From assembly GCA_019925095.2 (NCBI GenBank), contig CM034414.1:4380001-4444000 (forward strand): a stretch of 64,000 nt of DNA. Reading direction: 5' to 3'. Made by a program: the position numbers and the translations under genes. Of this stretch, positions 12,146-24,600 are shown one piece after another. The notes under the pieces are model-generated. The model did no database searches and had not been told where the DNA came from. It saw nothing but the letters and a program-made list of their open reading frames with translations. Each line of letters starts with the position of its first letter. Within the stretch, counting starts at the first letter, position 1. This DNA is from Dendrolimus kikuchii (lineage: Eukaryota > Arthropoda > Insecta > Lepidoptera > Lasiocampidae).

Positions 12146-12411
12146 GAGAATCGTTTTAAACAATGATCTCTCAACTTGAAGTATAATAGACCAAGCACCG
12201 AGACTTTTTGCAACTATAGCGAAATGTATTTAAATGAAATAACGCTTTAATATTATTTTTCAGACCAAATTCATAAAGTTCTGAGAACTTGAGACGCTAC
12301 ATTCAAAAAAATATGTTTTCATACTTACCAGCGAATATCTCGTGATTTACCGCTTGAATAAACAAATAATATGTAACTAATCAAGAAAATAATATAAGAA
12401 AAGAATCTTAC

Positions 12412-12508
12412 CTGACAAACCGATGACTATAATCCCAGGAACAATGAAAACAGTGTTGGAGAATGCGTGTTCCAAGGGCCCGTCTGACCCGCCGCTTAGA
12501 TCCACCAT
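12412..12508 (-). CDS. first coding exon, small membrane protein N-terminus (partial)
   Basis: The ATG at 12508 sits in a good context (AAAAATGG) and opens 32 codons: an acidic/Gly start (MVDLSGGSDGPLEHAF) followed by a hydrophobic run ending PGIIVIGLS that can span a membrane. The exon ends TCAG|GTAAGA, a near-consensus donor, in phase 1. I do not recognise the protein. No later exon could be identified between here and 2.7 kb, so the rest may lie left of the window. Confidence 0.5.
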
Positions 12509-12794
12509 TTTTACTAAATAATGAGATGTAGTCTCCTAATACTGAATGAATTCGAATAAAAGATGTATATCAGATCTATAATTAACACATATTGAGCCTT
12601 TAAAACTTGAAATCCAAGAGATATTCGAAATATTGTATGGCCAGCTTTCTCTTGGTGACACTTGTGCCTTTTAATTTGACAGTTGCAAAGTTTGACATTA
12701 GAGAATTAGTGAAGACGTACAGAACTTAATTCGATTGGATAGTTCACAATATAATCGATATATACCACAAACACTGTAAAACGTGCAAGGCATA

Positions 12795-12862
12795 TTGGAA
12801 GTCCAACATTGGCAAAATCAATGCATAAATGGCATTGCAGCCATCACCTTAAAAAAATATAT
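12795..12862 (+). mobile_element. 3' end fragment of the same LINE as 56.7-57.3 kb
   Basis: ACATTGGCAAAATCAATGCA and GGCATTGCAGCCAT match the last 60 bp of the 57.2-kb element, followed by an A-rich tail. Confidence 0.55.
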
Positions 12863-13379
12863 ATATTGGAAGTAGTCTTTTTTAAATCACGTACTTTTGT
12901 TTCAGTAAAAAAATTATACGCAAATAGTAATATGCCTTCTTAAGTTTATGTAATATATTTTTAACTTTTATATCTTTTAACTATTAATAATTAAGATTTT
13001 CACCTGGGCTTTTTTAGAATACTATATACTGTCATCTTAAAAAAAATATACAATATACATAAGTTCATCATAAATGATTTATTCTAAAGTTCGAAAAGGA
13101 TTAAATTTGGATAATAATCTTGACTCTAGATATAATTTCACTTGCGTCTATTTACGACTATCATCGTATCAATACGAAGCTTGCCCCGGAAACTGCCTTA
13201 TATTTTGAAATAAGAAGTATCAACAAGTATAAATGCATATTTGCTGAAACGACACACGTGACAATCTTTCGAGAAATACTTGTTAAAAGTTTATTATATT
13301 ATGTAATATATGTTTGTATTTATTTAAAGGTTGTTTTATTCAAAAGACACACTTGAAGGTTTAATAGACATGATTTTAA

Positions 13380-15545
13380 AATCATTATTTTAATTTAATA
13401 AAGAAAAATGAAACAAGTTATAAATATAAATTTATTGGAAATACACAAATTATGTATCATCTTTTGGCCTTATAGTAACATTAGTGTACATGAATACTAA
13501 ACGATAATATACTAATGAGACATCGATACAACAGTTAAAAATCTAAATTATAAAATATCATGAATAATAATTAAAATCAGGAGTATAAAATAATAGATTT
13601 TATATAAATAGCTACGTTTCATGGAATGTTTTACGCTTTTGCTACAATGTCACCCATGAAATATTAATATTAATTTTACAAACAATTGACGCAAAGATCT
13701 GATGTAATTTTTTTTTATAAAATTCGTGAAGTTATAATATAGAATTTACACATTAGCACATTATGTTTTATAGCAATATAGTCTCCGCTAAACTTGGGGT
13801 CAGCAGCTTAGAAGGCTACGTGGAAACTTATTTTGTATATATTACGAAATTAGCAAGTATTTTGGTAGCTATTTAGTTACGATTGTCTAAATAACTAAAA
13901 AAATACAGGATAGACATATTTCGCTACTAAAATAGTTTTATAACATAGCATACATATAATACAGAATTTAGATATTAAAAGTGGTGTGAATTCTATATTA
14001 AAACCGATACTCTAATTACAATTATATAATAATTTACACATAAAGTTGATTTAAAACGTTCTTATGAAATATGTATTATATAAATAAAGTTATCATATAA
14101 AAGTTAAAATATAACAACGCATAAAAAATTTGGTCAAAATATTAATATTAATATTAGTATAAAAATTCAATTTGAAGCACCTCGTTTTCAATTAATTAAA
14201 AACTATCACAGAATATAATGAGGCTATACTTCAAATATGATTAGAGAAATAATAGTACAGTTCATGGTACTAGTTGCTTAGTGTTGTGGCATATTTTTAT
14301 TCGAAAATGTAATGTAGTCGATTTATCCAACTAATTCCACTATTAACGATGTCTATACATTTTTTAGCATAGAACTGTTTAAAAAAATAGTAAATCGTAT
14401 TTAAAATATATTTTTTTAATTAACAATGACCAATAATCTCATCATAAAAACGATTAAATTTCCACAAAATAATATGATATGAATACAAATACTTGTGACT
14501 TATTGTCTCTTATAAAAGGCACTTATGGAATGACATTGAGCTTTACAAGTAAATATTATACCTAAATATCACCGATTATTTCATATTCATATTTTGAGTT
14601 TTGACACATTACTGGTTCCTTCGAGTTTCATTAACAGATCTTACAGTAGACAGTATTTTTACATATTATAAAGTATTTTTTCATATCATTATTCTATATC
14701 ACGATCTTGCATTCGATTAATCGAATTACCTACCTAAATGCCAAAAAAAGGTTTCGTAATTTAGTTTTCTGACGTGTCAAAATCGATTGAAAAGTTTAAT
14801 TACTACCCTACATAACATAATCGACTAAACCATATATTAGACGACTAATATACCTGCACCAAATAACACAAGAAGAAGGCTTGATATCATATAAAACATG
14901 TCTAACAGTGAAAAGGTATAACATAATAGCTGAGGATATTCTTATGTTTGGCATTTACGTATTCGATTCTTAAATTCGTAACCAATAACATGGCAGGACA
15001 CACTTCCATTTTTACATAATTCGTAAAGTTACATTTATTTCGTTTCCATCCAAGCAAACCTAACTAAGACAGCCGAGTTTTAAAACTTACAGACCTAAAA
15101 CATGTTATTTTTTGCAATTTTAAATTTCATTAGATATATGCTTAACTACTGTTAAAGAATTAATTCTGTAGCTAGTCACAATAGCAACAAGTAATAAATT
15201 CTATAGTGTTATGACGTCATCGTGTTTAGTCGAATAACAGAATACAATCACAATAGTCGATTATTATAAACACGTCCACTTTTTTATATACAAAGTCAAT
15301 CTGACTCAATAATTTACTAATATTAGTAGTAATCTAGTCGATAATCGAATAAAAACCGTAGTCGATACATTATTTGAGAAAGGAGAAATCGATAAGAGTT
15401 CGAATAATTTTTTATAGACACTCATCAGTTCTAAAACTCGGCTTAAAAATATACTAAATATTTTTTTATTCTAAAAAATATTGCATTATTAAATCTAATT
15501 TGCATGGACGCGAAACAAAGAGTAAATTATTCCTATATTTTAACT
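13380..15545. other. AT-rich stretch without recognised genes; possible long 3' UTR of ced-6
   Basis: About 2.1 kb directly downstream of the ced-6 stop. It is very AT-rich, with no open frame, no clear repeat family and several AATAAA hexamers on the minus strand. It may be 3' UTR or intergenic. Confidence 0.3.
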
Positions 15546-15549
15546 AAAT

Positions 15550-15559
15550 TTTATTTATT
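15550..15559 (-). promoter_or_regulatory. candidate poly(A) signals of ced-6
   Basis: Two overlapping AATAAA hexamers on the minus strand begin about 30 nt after the ced-6 stop codon. If used, the 3' UTR would be very short; otherwise transcription may run into the AT-rich 13.4-15.5 kb stretch. Confidence 0.4.
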
Positions 15560-15588
15560 GGGTATAGTTGCTGTTTTTTTTTTCTAAT

Positions 15589-15660
15589 TTAATTCTTCTT
15601 CAGTGGATCGAGGTTATCTAATGAGATGTCCCCAAAGGCGATACCTCGACTAAATCCATC
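15589..15660 (-). CDS. ced-6: ced-6 coding exon 10 (C-terminus)
   Basis: A 72-nt exon encoding [17 protein letters not shown] and DPLKKN, then TAA at 15591-15589. The acceptor TTCTCAG precedes it. The sequence matches the conserved C-terminal motif that I recall for insect CED-6, which supports this as the true end of the gene. Confidence 0.88.
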   Translation of the reverse strand, partial: DGFSRGIAFGDISLDNLDPLKKN

Positions 15661-18468
15661 CTGAGAACAAACAAAAATACATTTTAGTTTGTTTTAATAT
15701 TTTCACTCGCTTTAAAAAAGATATGTATGTCATGTTATTATTCTTAGAAATGTCGAATTTCATTTTTACTTTAAGTACCTCATGATAAATACCCATAACG
15801 CCATCTAGGGAAGCGAAGGTGGAACTAACAATAACGCTCGGACTCCATCTGAGATAATGTTATAGTTATTGACTGTGGTCTTATAGTCTTATTTATTTTA
15901 AGATTTTGAGTTGGCAACGTCCCTGCTGCTGCATACGTTTGTAGGCGGCGGTGAACGCTTTCCATCAGGTAGGCCGATCGCCAACTTTTGGCATTAAAAA
16001 ACAATAAATGTCTATGTTTTAAACTTACCCGTCTTCAAGCTGTTAAGAGAACGAAATATAAATGTTATATATTATCGACGTAATTATTTTATATTTATAT
16101 TACTATCAAAGTAACATTTTTCAATAAAATAAATGTAAACGTTTTCTACATATATAAATATATATAAAACATTTAGAGAACTCCATAAAAATCATCTCAA
16201 TTTTCTACCAATAACGTATTGTTACAACTTAGGCTCAGACAAAGACAAATTCCACGTACAGATGTGTAAAGGCACATTTTATTACCTGTCGGCATTTGAA
16301 CTACTTGTAATCTTTTTATGATCGTCTTCTTTTGTTCTCTTATTTATTAGCATACGTTTCTAGTTACTGTGGAGAACAGCCTATTGTCCTATTGTACTCA
16401 TTTACGACCACTCAGGAGCATCATTAGCCAAGTGTTGCGGATTATAAGTACAAGGTAATTCTAGGAAATTATGTCGACGTTGCCGGGCGGGCACAATTTG
16501 CATTTGTGATGTATAAAACGGTGGCCTGATTGAGAGAAGAGTTAGTTGAGCTACAACTACGATCCAGGCATGACGTGTGTACATTAGGGAATCTAATAGT
16601 GACGGACTTTGGGCGTTTTATTGCATAACGACCTTCTGCATTACGTTTGGATTTGTTGAGTTCGGTTATATTTCTACCTGTGTTATACGTGTCTGTATAG
16701 TTCTAATAAAGTCTATAATCATTCTAACGGCATTTTAATTCGAGTCCCGCTAACTCGTAACAGTATATTATGACTATTACCAGTATCACTACTACCTACT
16801 AACTACTAGTAACGTAAAAGATTGAAATGGAATGGATAAAAGATATAAACCTAGCTTGTATCATGACCCGTTCTTTAACATTTATAATAATTAGTCTATG
16901 GACGAATAAATTGAATTAATGAATGATATCACATACTTACCCGATGGATTAATGAAAACCAAAAGCAACTCACATCTATCAAAATCTATGGATAGATATA
17001 TTTAATGAATGAATGAAAACCAATAGTAGTTCACATTTATAGTTAATCTATGAACGGATAATTTGAATGAAAACAAAAAATAATTCGAATTTATAATTAA
17101 TCTACGGGCTGATAAATTGAATGAAAACAAATATTAACTCACATTTGTAATTTCACAATGGACGGTTAAATCGAAAGATTGAATGAAAATATAGTAACTC
17201 ACATTTATAATTAGTCTATGGATAGATAAATTTAATGAGTGAATGAAAACCAATAGTGGTTCACATTTATAGTTAGTCTATGAACAGGTAATTTGAATGA
17301 AAACAAAAATAACCCGAATTTATAATTAATCTATAGGCTGATAAATTGAATAAAAACAAAGGGAGTTTTTGGCGCGAACTGAAAGGAGACGTTGTCTGTA
17401 CAGTTTTATTTTCTAAAAATGTGTAAAATTACTCTAAAATGAACAATAGTTGTAGGATATTGATAGTTTTTGAGTAGTAATTATGTGTTTTTGCGAGAAA
17501 TGTGAACTGTATAGCCAAATGTGGTCTTTCGAGTTTTCACAAGAACTCCGTTGAATGACATTGATTGTAGCCTAAAATACAACGGCACTTGGCTTAAAGG
17601 CCTAGTTGCCAAGCTTTAAACATAAAAAAAACAAATAGTAACTCACATTTATAATTACTCAATGGACGGTAAATTGAATGAATGAATGAAAATATAGTAA
17701 CTCACATTTATAGCCTATGGATCATCAATCACTTAGTGATCGATGCTATGGATAGATGAATTTATTGAATGAATGAAAACAATCAGTAACTTACATTTAT
17801 AATAAGTTTAAGAAGGGATAAATGTAATGCATGAAAACAAATAGTAACTCACCTTCATTTCCGATATGGTCTTGTCTAAAAATCCATTGAAACTACTATC
17901 GAGCTCAACCGCTTGCTTCTCGCTGAGATTCCCAAAACCGTTGAAAGGCGCACCGAAGCTATTACCGAATATATTGTTACCGGTTTTCGGCGTCTCGAAC
18001 GGATCGTAACCGGTTAAACCGTTAGTGTTGTTAAAAACCGATGTTTGCAAATTGAAATCGGTTATATCGTAATTCGGTTTGTTCTGTGAGAACAGAGAGT
18101 TGTGGGCCGGTTGGTTCACGGGGGAGAATGGGGTTGACCCGAAAAGGTCACTGCCGTTGATTGGCGGGGATGGGATTTGGTATGGGGTGTGTTGCGGAGT
18201 TGACTGTTGGGGGGTGCTTTGCTGAGGGGTTTGACGCTTCGACGCTTTTGGAGGGGGAGCCACTGTGAAGAAAACAATTATTCTAATCAGTAATTTTTAA
18301 TAAGTATTGTTATGAATAAATAAATTGATAATAATATTTAAAAACTTTGTATCTGAGCGCGACGGTACGCAAGTTCAGTGTTTTTTCTCCAACCCAAGAG
18401 CTACACACACACACACACACGCGCGCGCACGTGCACACACACACACGCGCGCGCACGTGCACACGCAC

Positions 18469-18508
<40 letters not shown>

Positions 18509-18525
18509 GCACACACGCACACACA

Positions 18526-18557
<32 letters not shown>

Positions 18558-18558
18558 C

Positions 18559-18624
<66 letters not shown>

Positions 18625-21600
18625 CTGTATTTAAGTATCGTAGCGTGACAGTCATGCGAAGTGCCCAAGTGCCTAAAGTTTTCACTTAAAAATTTATAAA
18701 ACCAAGCTTAGAAGTATATTTAAATGCTCTAAAAGGAAATTTTTTCTTTTTTGTCAATAAACCCATATATTATATAATTTTATAATTACGGACTAGGTCG
18801 CCTTTAATCATAAAATTTAACTGTTATAATTCAAAATGTGTTATCACCACAAGTTTTAAATATAATTATATAAGGCCTAGAAATAAGTTCATATAAATAA
18901 ATAAATTTGAAATGGTTACTCACAAAGCGGTGGCGTTGGCGTAACGGCGTTGTCAACAACGGGCGCCGCGTAACGCGTCACTGGCTCTGATTCGAATGCT
19001 CGCGGATCGAAGTCTGCGATGCGAAAAAGTAAAATGTCAAATTATGATTTATGTCATGTCAGAAGTTTTTGACAGGAGCTTTTTTGGCGGGAACTAATAG
19101 GGGACTGCGCTGTAAAGTTTTATTCTCTAAGAGAGTTTTTGGCGGTTTTATTTTCTAAAAATGTGTAAAATTACTCTAAAATGAACAATAGTTGTAGGAT
19201 ATTGATAGTTTTTGAGCCTACAATACAACTGCGCTACTATACGAAGACTTATACATCAGAATTGGCTGTATGGACTAAAGATTAATAATTGAAGATTATA
19301 AAAGAGATGTGAGAATAATTAATGAAGGTGATGATAGTAGCGATGGCAGTGAAAATAGAACTATGGACGAATCAGATTAAAAATTGCCTTTTGTGGCACC
19401 TTTTTTCTGTTTCTATATTCGAGGGCTTCATAACAAATGGGCGTATACGCAAAAATGCCATTTTTTTATGTTTACTAACAATCTATGAAATGTTACAATT
19501 TAGAAAGTCTCACCAGTATGCAAGTGTACCTAAAAAGGAGGGTATTCTAAATTTCAGCCTTATACAATCGACTGGTTTTCTTTTATTCACAATTTTTTCA
19601 CTTGTGTAAAACTGCACTTTTGTCTGTACGACCATTTGTTATGAAGCCCTCGATATGTATGTATTTGATTATTGAATGTCAAATAAAGTATGTATATTCA
19701 TAAATATTTTATAAAAGTTATATTTAGCTACTGCTCATAATATTACTTATTACTCCGAAAATTTATAAATGTGGCGCGCAATTTATTATGTTCTTTACGA
19801 TAGTAAATTGATATTTCCTACGTCACTATTGTAATGTGTAATAAAATAAAAAAACCGACTTCAAAAACTAAAAAACTAAAGTAAAGTGTAAAATAATTAT
19901 TAACTTCAAGATGTTTTAGATAATATACATTAATAATAATATCTTTAGAAATAAGTTATTTTACACTTTTTAGTTTTTGAAGTCTGTTTTTTTAAACGAA
20001 GTTTTTTTTATTTTATTTGTTACTTTTTAATGTCTAGCTATGTATGGGTAGACCAACGAAAGGTGCCGCGCTCCTTAAAAAATATAGGTCCCAAGAAACG
20101 GGAACAAAAAAATGTTCGTAAAATGAAAACTACTGGGCAAAATTATGTTAAATTTCTATTCCGCGTCGAACAAAAAAAGAATCACGTAAATCGAATCATA
20201 AATCTCGGAGTAATCGGTGAACATACATAAAAAAAAGATCCCGACGAATTGGGAACCTCCTCCTTTTTTGAAGTCGGTTAAAAACGACCATCATGGCGTG
20301 TCGCTAGTCTAAGTGCGTTTTTGTTAGACATGCGAATTGTGTCTTGTGTCGAAATGTGGGTTTTCGAGTTGTCACAATAACTCCGTTGATTGGCGTTAGT
20401 CGAAGACCTATAATTTGGATGAGCTATACTGAACAATCCTTCCATCAGACGAGGCTGTATAGACATTGAAATAGCTTTGACTGTTATTATGACGGATAAT
20501 ACTACTACCGCTGATATAGAAAGAAGAGTGAATTTGGGGAATAGTGTGAATGGAGCGTTAGGTAAACTTCTAGACGCTAAGAACCTCAGCCAGAAGGCCC
20601 AGCTCGCCGTAGACACACGTATGGAAGTGAGAGTTGGGTATGGAGGAGAGAGCATGAAAGTAAAGTAAACGCGTAAAATCTGCGGAGTGACGCTCGCGGA
20701 TCGCGTTCCTAATACCGAAGTATGAGAGAGAGTTGGTCTGAAAGGAAAGGAATGCTCCGGTGGTTCGGGCATGTGGAAAGAATGACTAAACAGATATACA
20801 ATGTAAAAGTGGATGGACGCAGAAGTCGTGGAAGGCCACGACACACCTTCCATGATCAAATTGATCGTGTACTAGCAGAAGGTGATGTCAGGAGCCTTAA
20901 GAACAGACGAGCGTGCATGACGAGAGTTATAAATGTCAAAGAAGCAAGTGAGGTGTGTAAGAACAAGCCTGAATGGCGCTCTGTTGTTCGTGCCTACCCC
21001 GAAAGGGAACTGGCGTGAAGTTATGTATGTATGTATATAATACTACTGCTACTACTCGAGTCTTGACATGTTTCACGTAACTATGGTAATGTGTCAATCG
21101 GACTGGGCGTAACTACGTTCTAAGTCTCAGCCTTTCCTTCATAAAAAGCGCGGGGCACATGGGAGGAGGGTGGTTTTAGTGGGTAGTGGCTGTTGCCCGT
21201 GCAACTTCTCTGAGTCTCCACACAAGCTGGCTTGATTAGTGTTCAGATTGCCCCTTGTAAAAGGGGAAAGCCCTCATGATCAACTATGGTCTAATGCCTT
21301 GCAAAGGACCCAGTATTGTGCGTAAATAGCATTTCCCCCGCCTTAAAAAAAATAAAAAAATGGTAATGTGTCAAAACGACAAATATAACGTGGCACTAGT
21401 CTTAAGTGTCATTTTGTGTAAAACGTGAATTGTGTAGTTATATGTGAGTTTTCAAATTATCACAAAACCTCCGTTGACTAGCGTTATACTGAATACTCCT
21501 TGCATCAGACGAGGCTGTATAGACTTGAAATTGCTTTGACTGTCGTTATGGCAGACACTACTACCACTGCTACTACTACCACCACCACCACTATCACTAC

Positions 21601-24600
21601 TACTACTATTACCTTTTTCTGCCTTCCTTTAAATTTAAATAAATATTATGAATGAAATACATACCACTGTCTGAATCAGAGTTGATGAGCAGTCCTTCTA
21701 GCTTCGTGCCTACTGAGGGATTCTTACTAGGCGTCAGATCGCCACGGATCTTGCTGAAAGAAATAAATGAGAAAAATAAAAAATATGACAAACAATGACG
21801 ACAAAAATAGCAAAATAAAACTAAAACTGTTGGGATAACGTTTACATAAAACTATCCCAAAATCTACCCCTTTTTGTGGGATGAAAAGTATCCTATATCC
21901 ATTCTAGACTGTTGGCAACACCAACAAACAATGGAAATTTGACTTTTGTCACAATAGAAAATTTTCCCTTCGAAATGTAATGGTGCAATTTTAGTAAATT
22001 TATTAAATATCTCTCGTGTTACAATTCCTACCCTTTCCTTAATAGTTTGATTTAATCAAGACATTGAACATAAATATGTATATATCAAATATCAGCCAAA
22101 TCAGTCCAACAGTTTTTCCGTGAAAGCATAACAGTCAGACAGAAAAATATACTTTTATCGCGCAAATTATCTCATTTTTAGGTTTAAAAAACATATATAA
22201 ATATGTTTCAGTTTGCTGCATATATTAAATATTGAAAATATAGTGGTATAAATTACCTAAAGTAATATTTAACATGAGTTTATCTAACCTGTTAATTATC
22301 ACGCTTTAGAATATCATTTCACTTGATATATAAAATGTCAGTTAATTTTGACATTAATTTGACATACGAAGTGCCAGTTGATTTTGAAGCATGAAAGGGG
22401 GGAGGGGGGATAGTATGACGAGACAAAAAAGGTAGTAATCTCTAACTAGTCTGTGAAAAAAAATACATGGAAAACGATCCTGGACTCTCGTATGCAGGGC
22501 TTTTTTGTGGGGGTTACGTGGGGGGGAGGGGCTCGCAGTGCCCTCAAAGGAAATTTCTAAAATATCGAAAAATTGCCATAAAAACTGAAAAAAAATTAAA
22601 AAATTTGAAAAAAAAACTATTTTGGTAACATTTACAAAAAAAATAATATTCAAATACAAAATCTAATGTACTATTACGAGTAGCGGGACTCTAATTAAAA
22701 TACTGTTGGAATTATTACAGAGTTTATTACAACTATACAAACACGTATAACACAGGTACAAATATAACCGAACACAACAAATCCAAACGTAATGCAGAAG
22801 GTCGTAATTCCATAAAACGCGCAATGTCCGTCACTGTTATATTCCCGATTGCACACACGTCTCGCTTCGATCGTGGTACTCGCTCGACTGCCTCCCTCTC
22901 TCCATCAGGCCGTCCTTTTATGCTCCACAAATGCAAATGTATATTCGCCCGGCAACGCCGCCACAGTTTCCTAGAATTAGCTTGTAACACCTGGCTAATG
23001 ATGCTAATGAGCGAGTACAATAGGACAATGGCCCGTATGCCAATAAATAAGTGAACAATTTGTACCCATCGATCTATGCCGTACTGCCATCACTTATTTA
23101 TTGCCCGTATGCCAATACATAAGTGAACAACAGAAGACGATCATAAAAGTATTACAACTAGTTCAAATGCCGACAGGTAATAAAATGTGCTTCGTGGAAT
23201 TTGCCTTTGTCGCGGGGCTAAGTTGTAACAGTGTCTTTCCTGAACAGTTACCGCGTCGCCTTATACGAAATGTGCGATGCTCTCCAAGTGCTAAGTGAGC
23301 CGAATATTATTATTATACATAGATCCAGGTACGTTTTATACTCACTTGGCGGCTTCTATGTAAATGTAAGTAATCGTACAATAATTATGTATACCACCGT
23401 CGCCACTCCTAATCAGAATATTCTTGCCACGGGTTTTTTTTTTAATTGCAGGAGCTCAGCAGACAGGCAGACGGCCCACTTGAAGGAAAGCGGTTATCAT
23501 CGCCTATGGACATTTGCAACACCAAAGGTGCTACAAATGCGCTGCTGCTCTCTTAAAGGAGACTGGAACCTGGTCACTAATACCGGAACACACTTACGAC
23601 AGGCCGCCAGGCCGCAGGAAATTGTATTCTTTCTCCGTTCCTGCACGGATAAAACGGGTTGTCTGGAAGAGATCGCTTTTTAGCGATAAGACCGCCCTTT
23701 GTACCCAACTAGACTAATATTAGTTCCTAAGTTTTTCTGTTTATCTATCTTCTATGACAGATTGTTTACTACAATCGAGTGGACATATTGTTCAGGCTTG
23801 CGATGTTTTCATTCTCGAAAAATGGCCAAATGAGGTTGAAAAACCATTACGTTTGGAGAAAAAGAGATATGTACGTCGACATACAAGTTCCATTTGAATA
23901 AACGAATTATTTAGTAGACAAAAAATAAATAAAAAATTACGGACTTTAGAACCTTCTAGAATTAGCACGCCCCCAAAAAAGAAGTGACAAAAAAAGACTC
24001 GCTCGTATGTATGTATGTATATATAAACTACTTACTACTGTCTGTGCAAGAACGGAGAAAGAATACAATTTCCTGCGTTGGGGCGGCCTGTCGTAAGAGG
24101 CGACAAAACAACCCACAGCCAGGTGGTAGGACATTAGCCCGTCTGGATGGCTACCACCCCTGGCCTAAAGTATGTCGCCATAACTACCTTAAATTGTGTT
24201 CCGGCATTGGTGGCCAGGTTCCAGTCTCCCTTAAGAGAGCAGCAGCGCATTTGTAGCACCTTTGGTGTTGCAAATGTCCATAGGCGATGGTAACCGCTTT
24301 CCATCAAGTGGGCCGTCTGCCTGTTTGCTGAACTCCTGTAATAAAAACTTAAAAACTTAAACTTACTTTTATAAGAATGAAACATACAATACTTACCCAG
24401 TACCGAAGTGGGGCTTGCCGTTGTGCTGTGGAGGGGGTGTTGACAGCAACAGGTTATTATCATTACTCGAGTTGAACGTGTCCGTCGATTTGTTCGATAA
24501 CGCGTCTGCGGCTGGAACAAAATGCCAAACACGTCACTATTGTTGCAACGGCCAAAATTTTTGAAGTGAGAACTTCTTTAGCCGCGTTTGGCACTTTATG

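Noticed and set aside
17808..18263. Exon 9 read as a Disabled or nucleoporin-like gene with its own start
   Set aside because: The apparent start is a GTG across a splice acceptor, and phases join it to exons that encode a GULP-type PTB domain.
18310..18689. Several overlapping open frames of 94-107 codons on both strands
   Set aside because: They are His/Thr or Cys/Val translations of the CA microsatellite.
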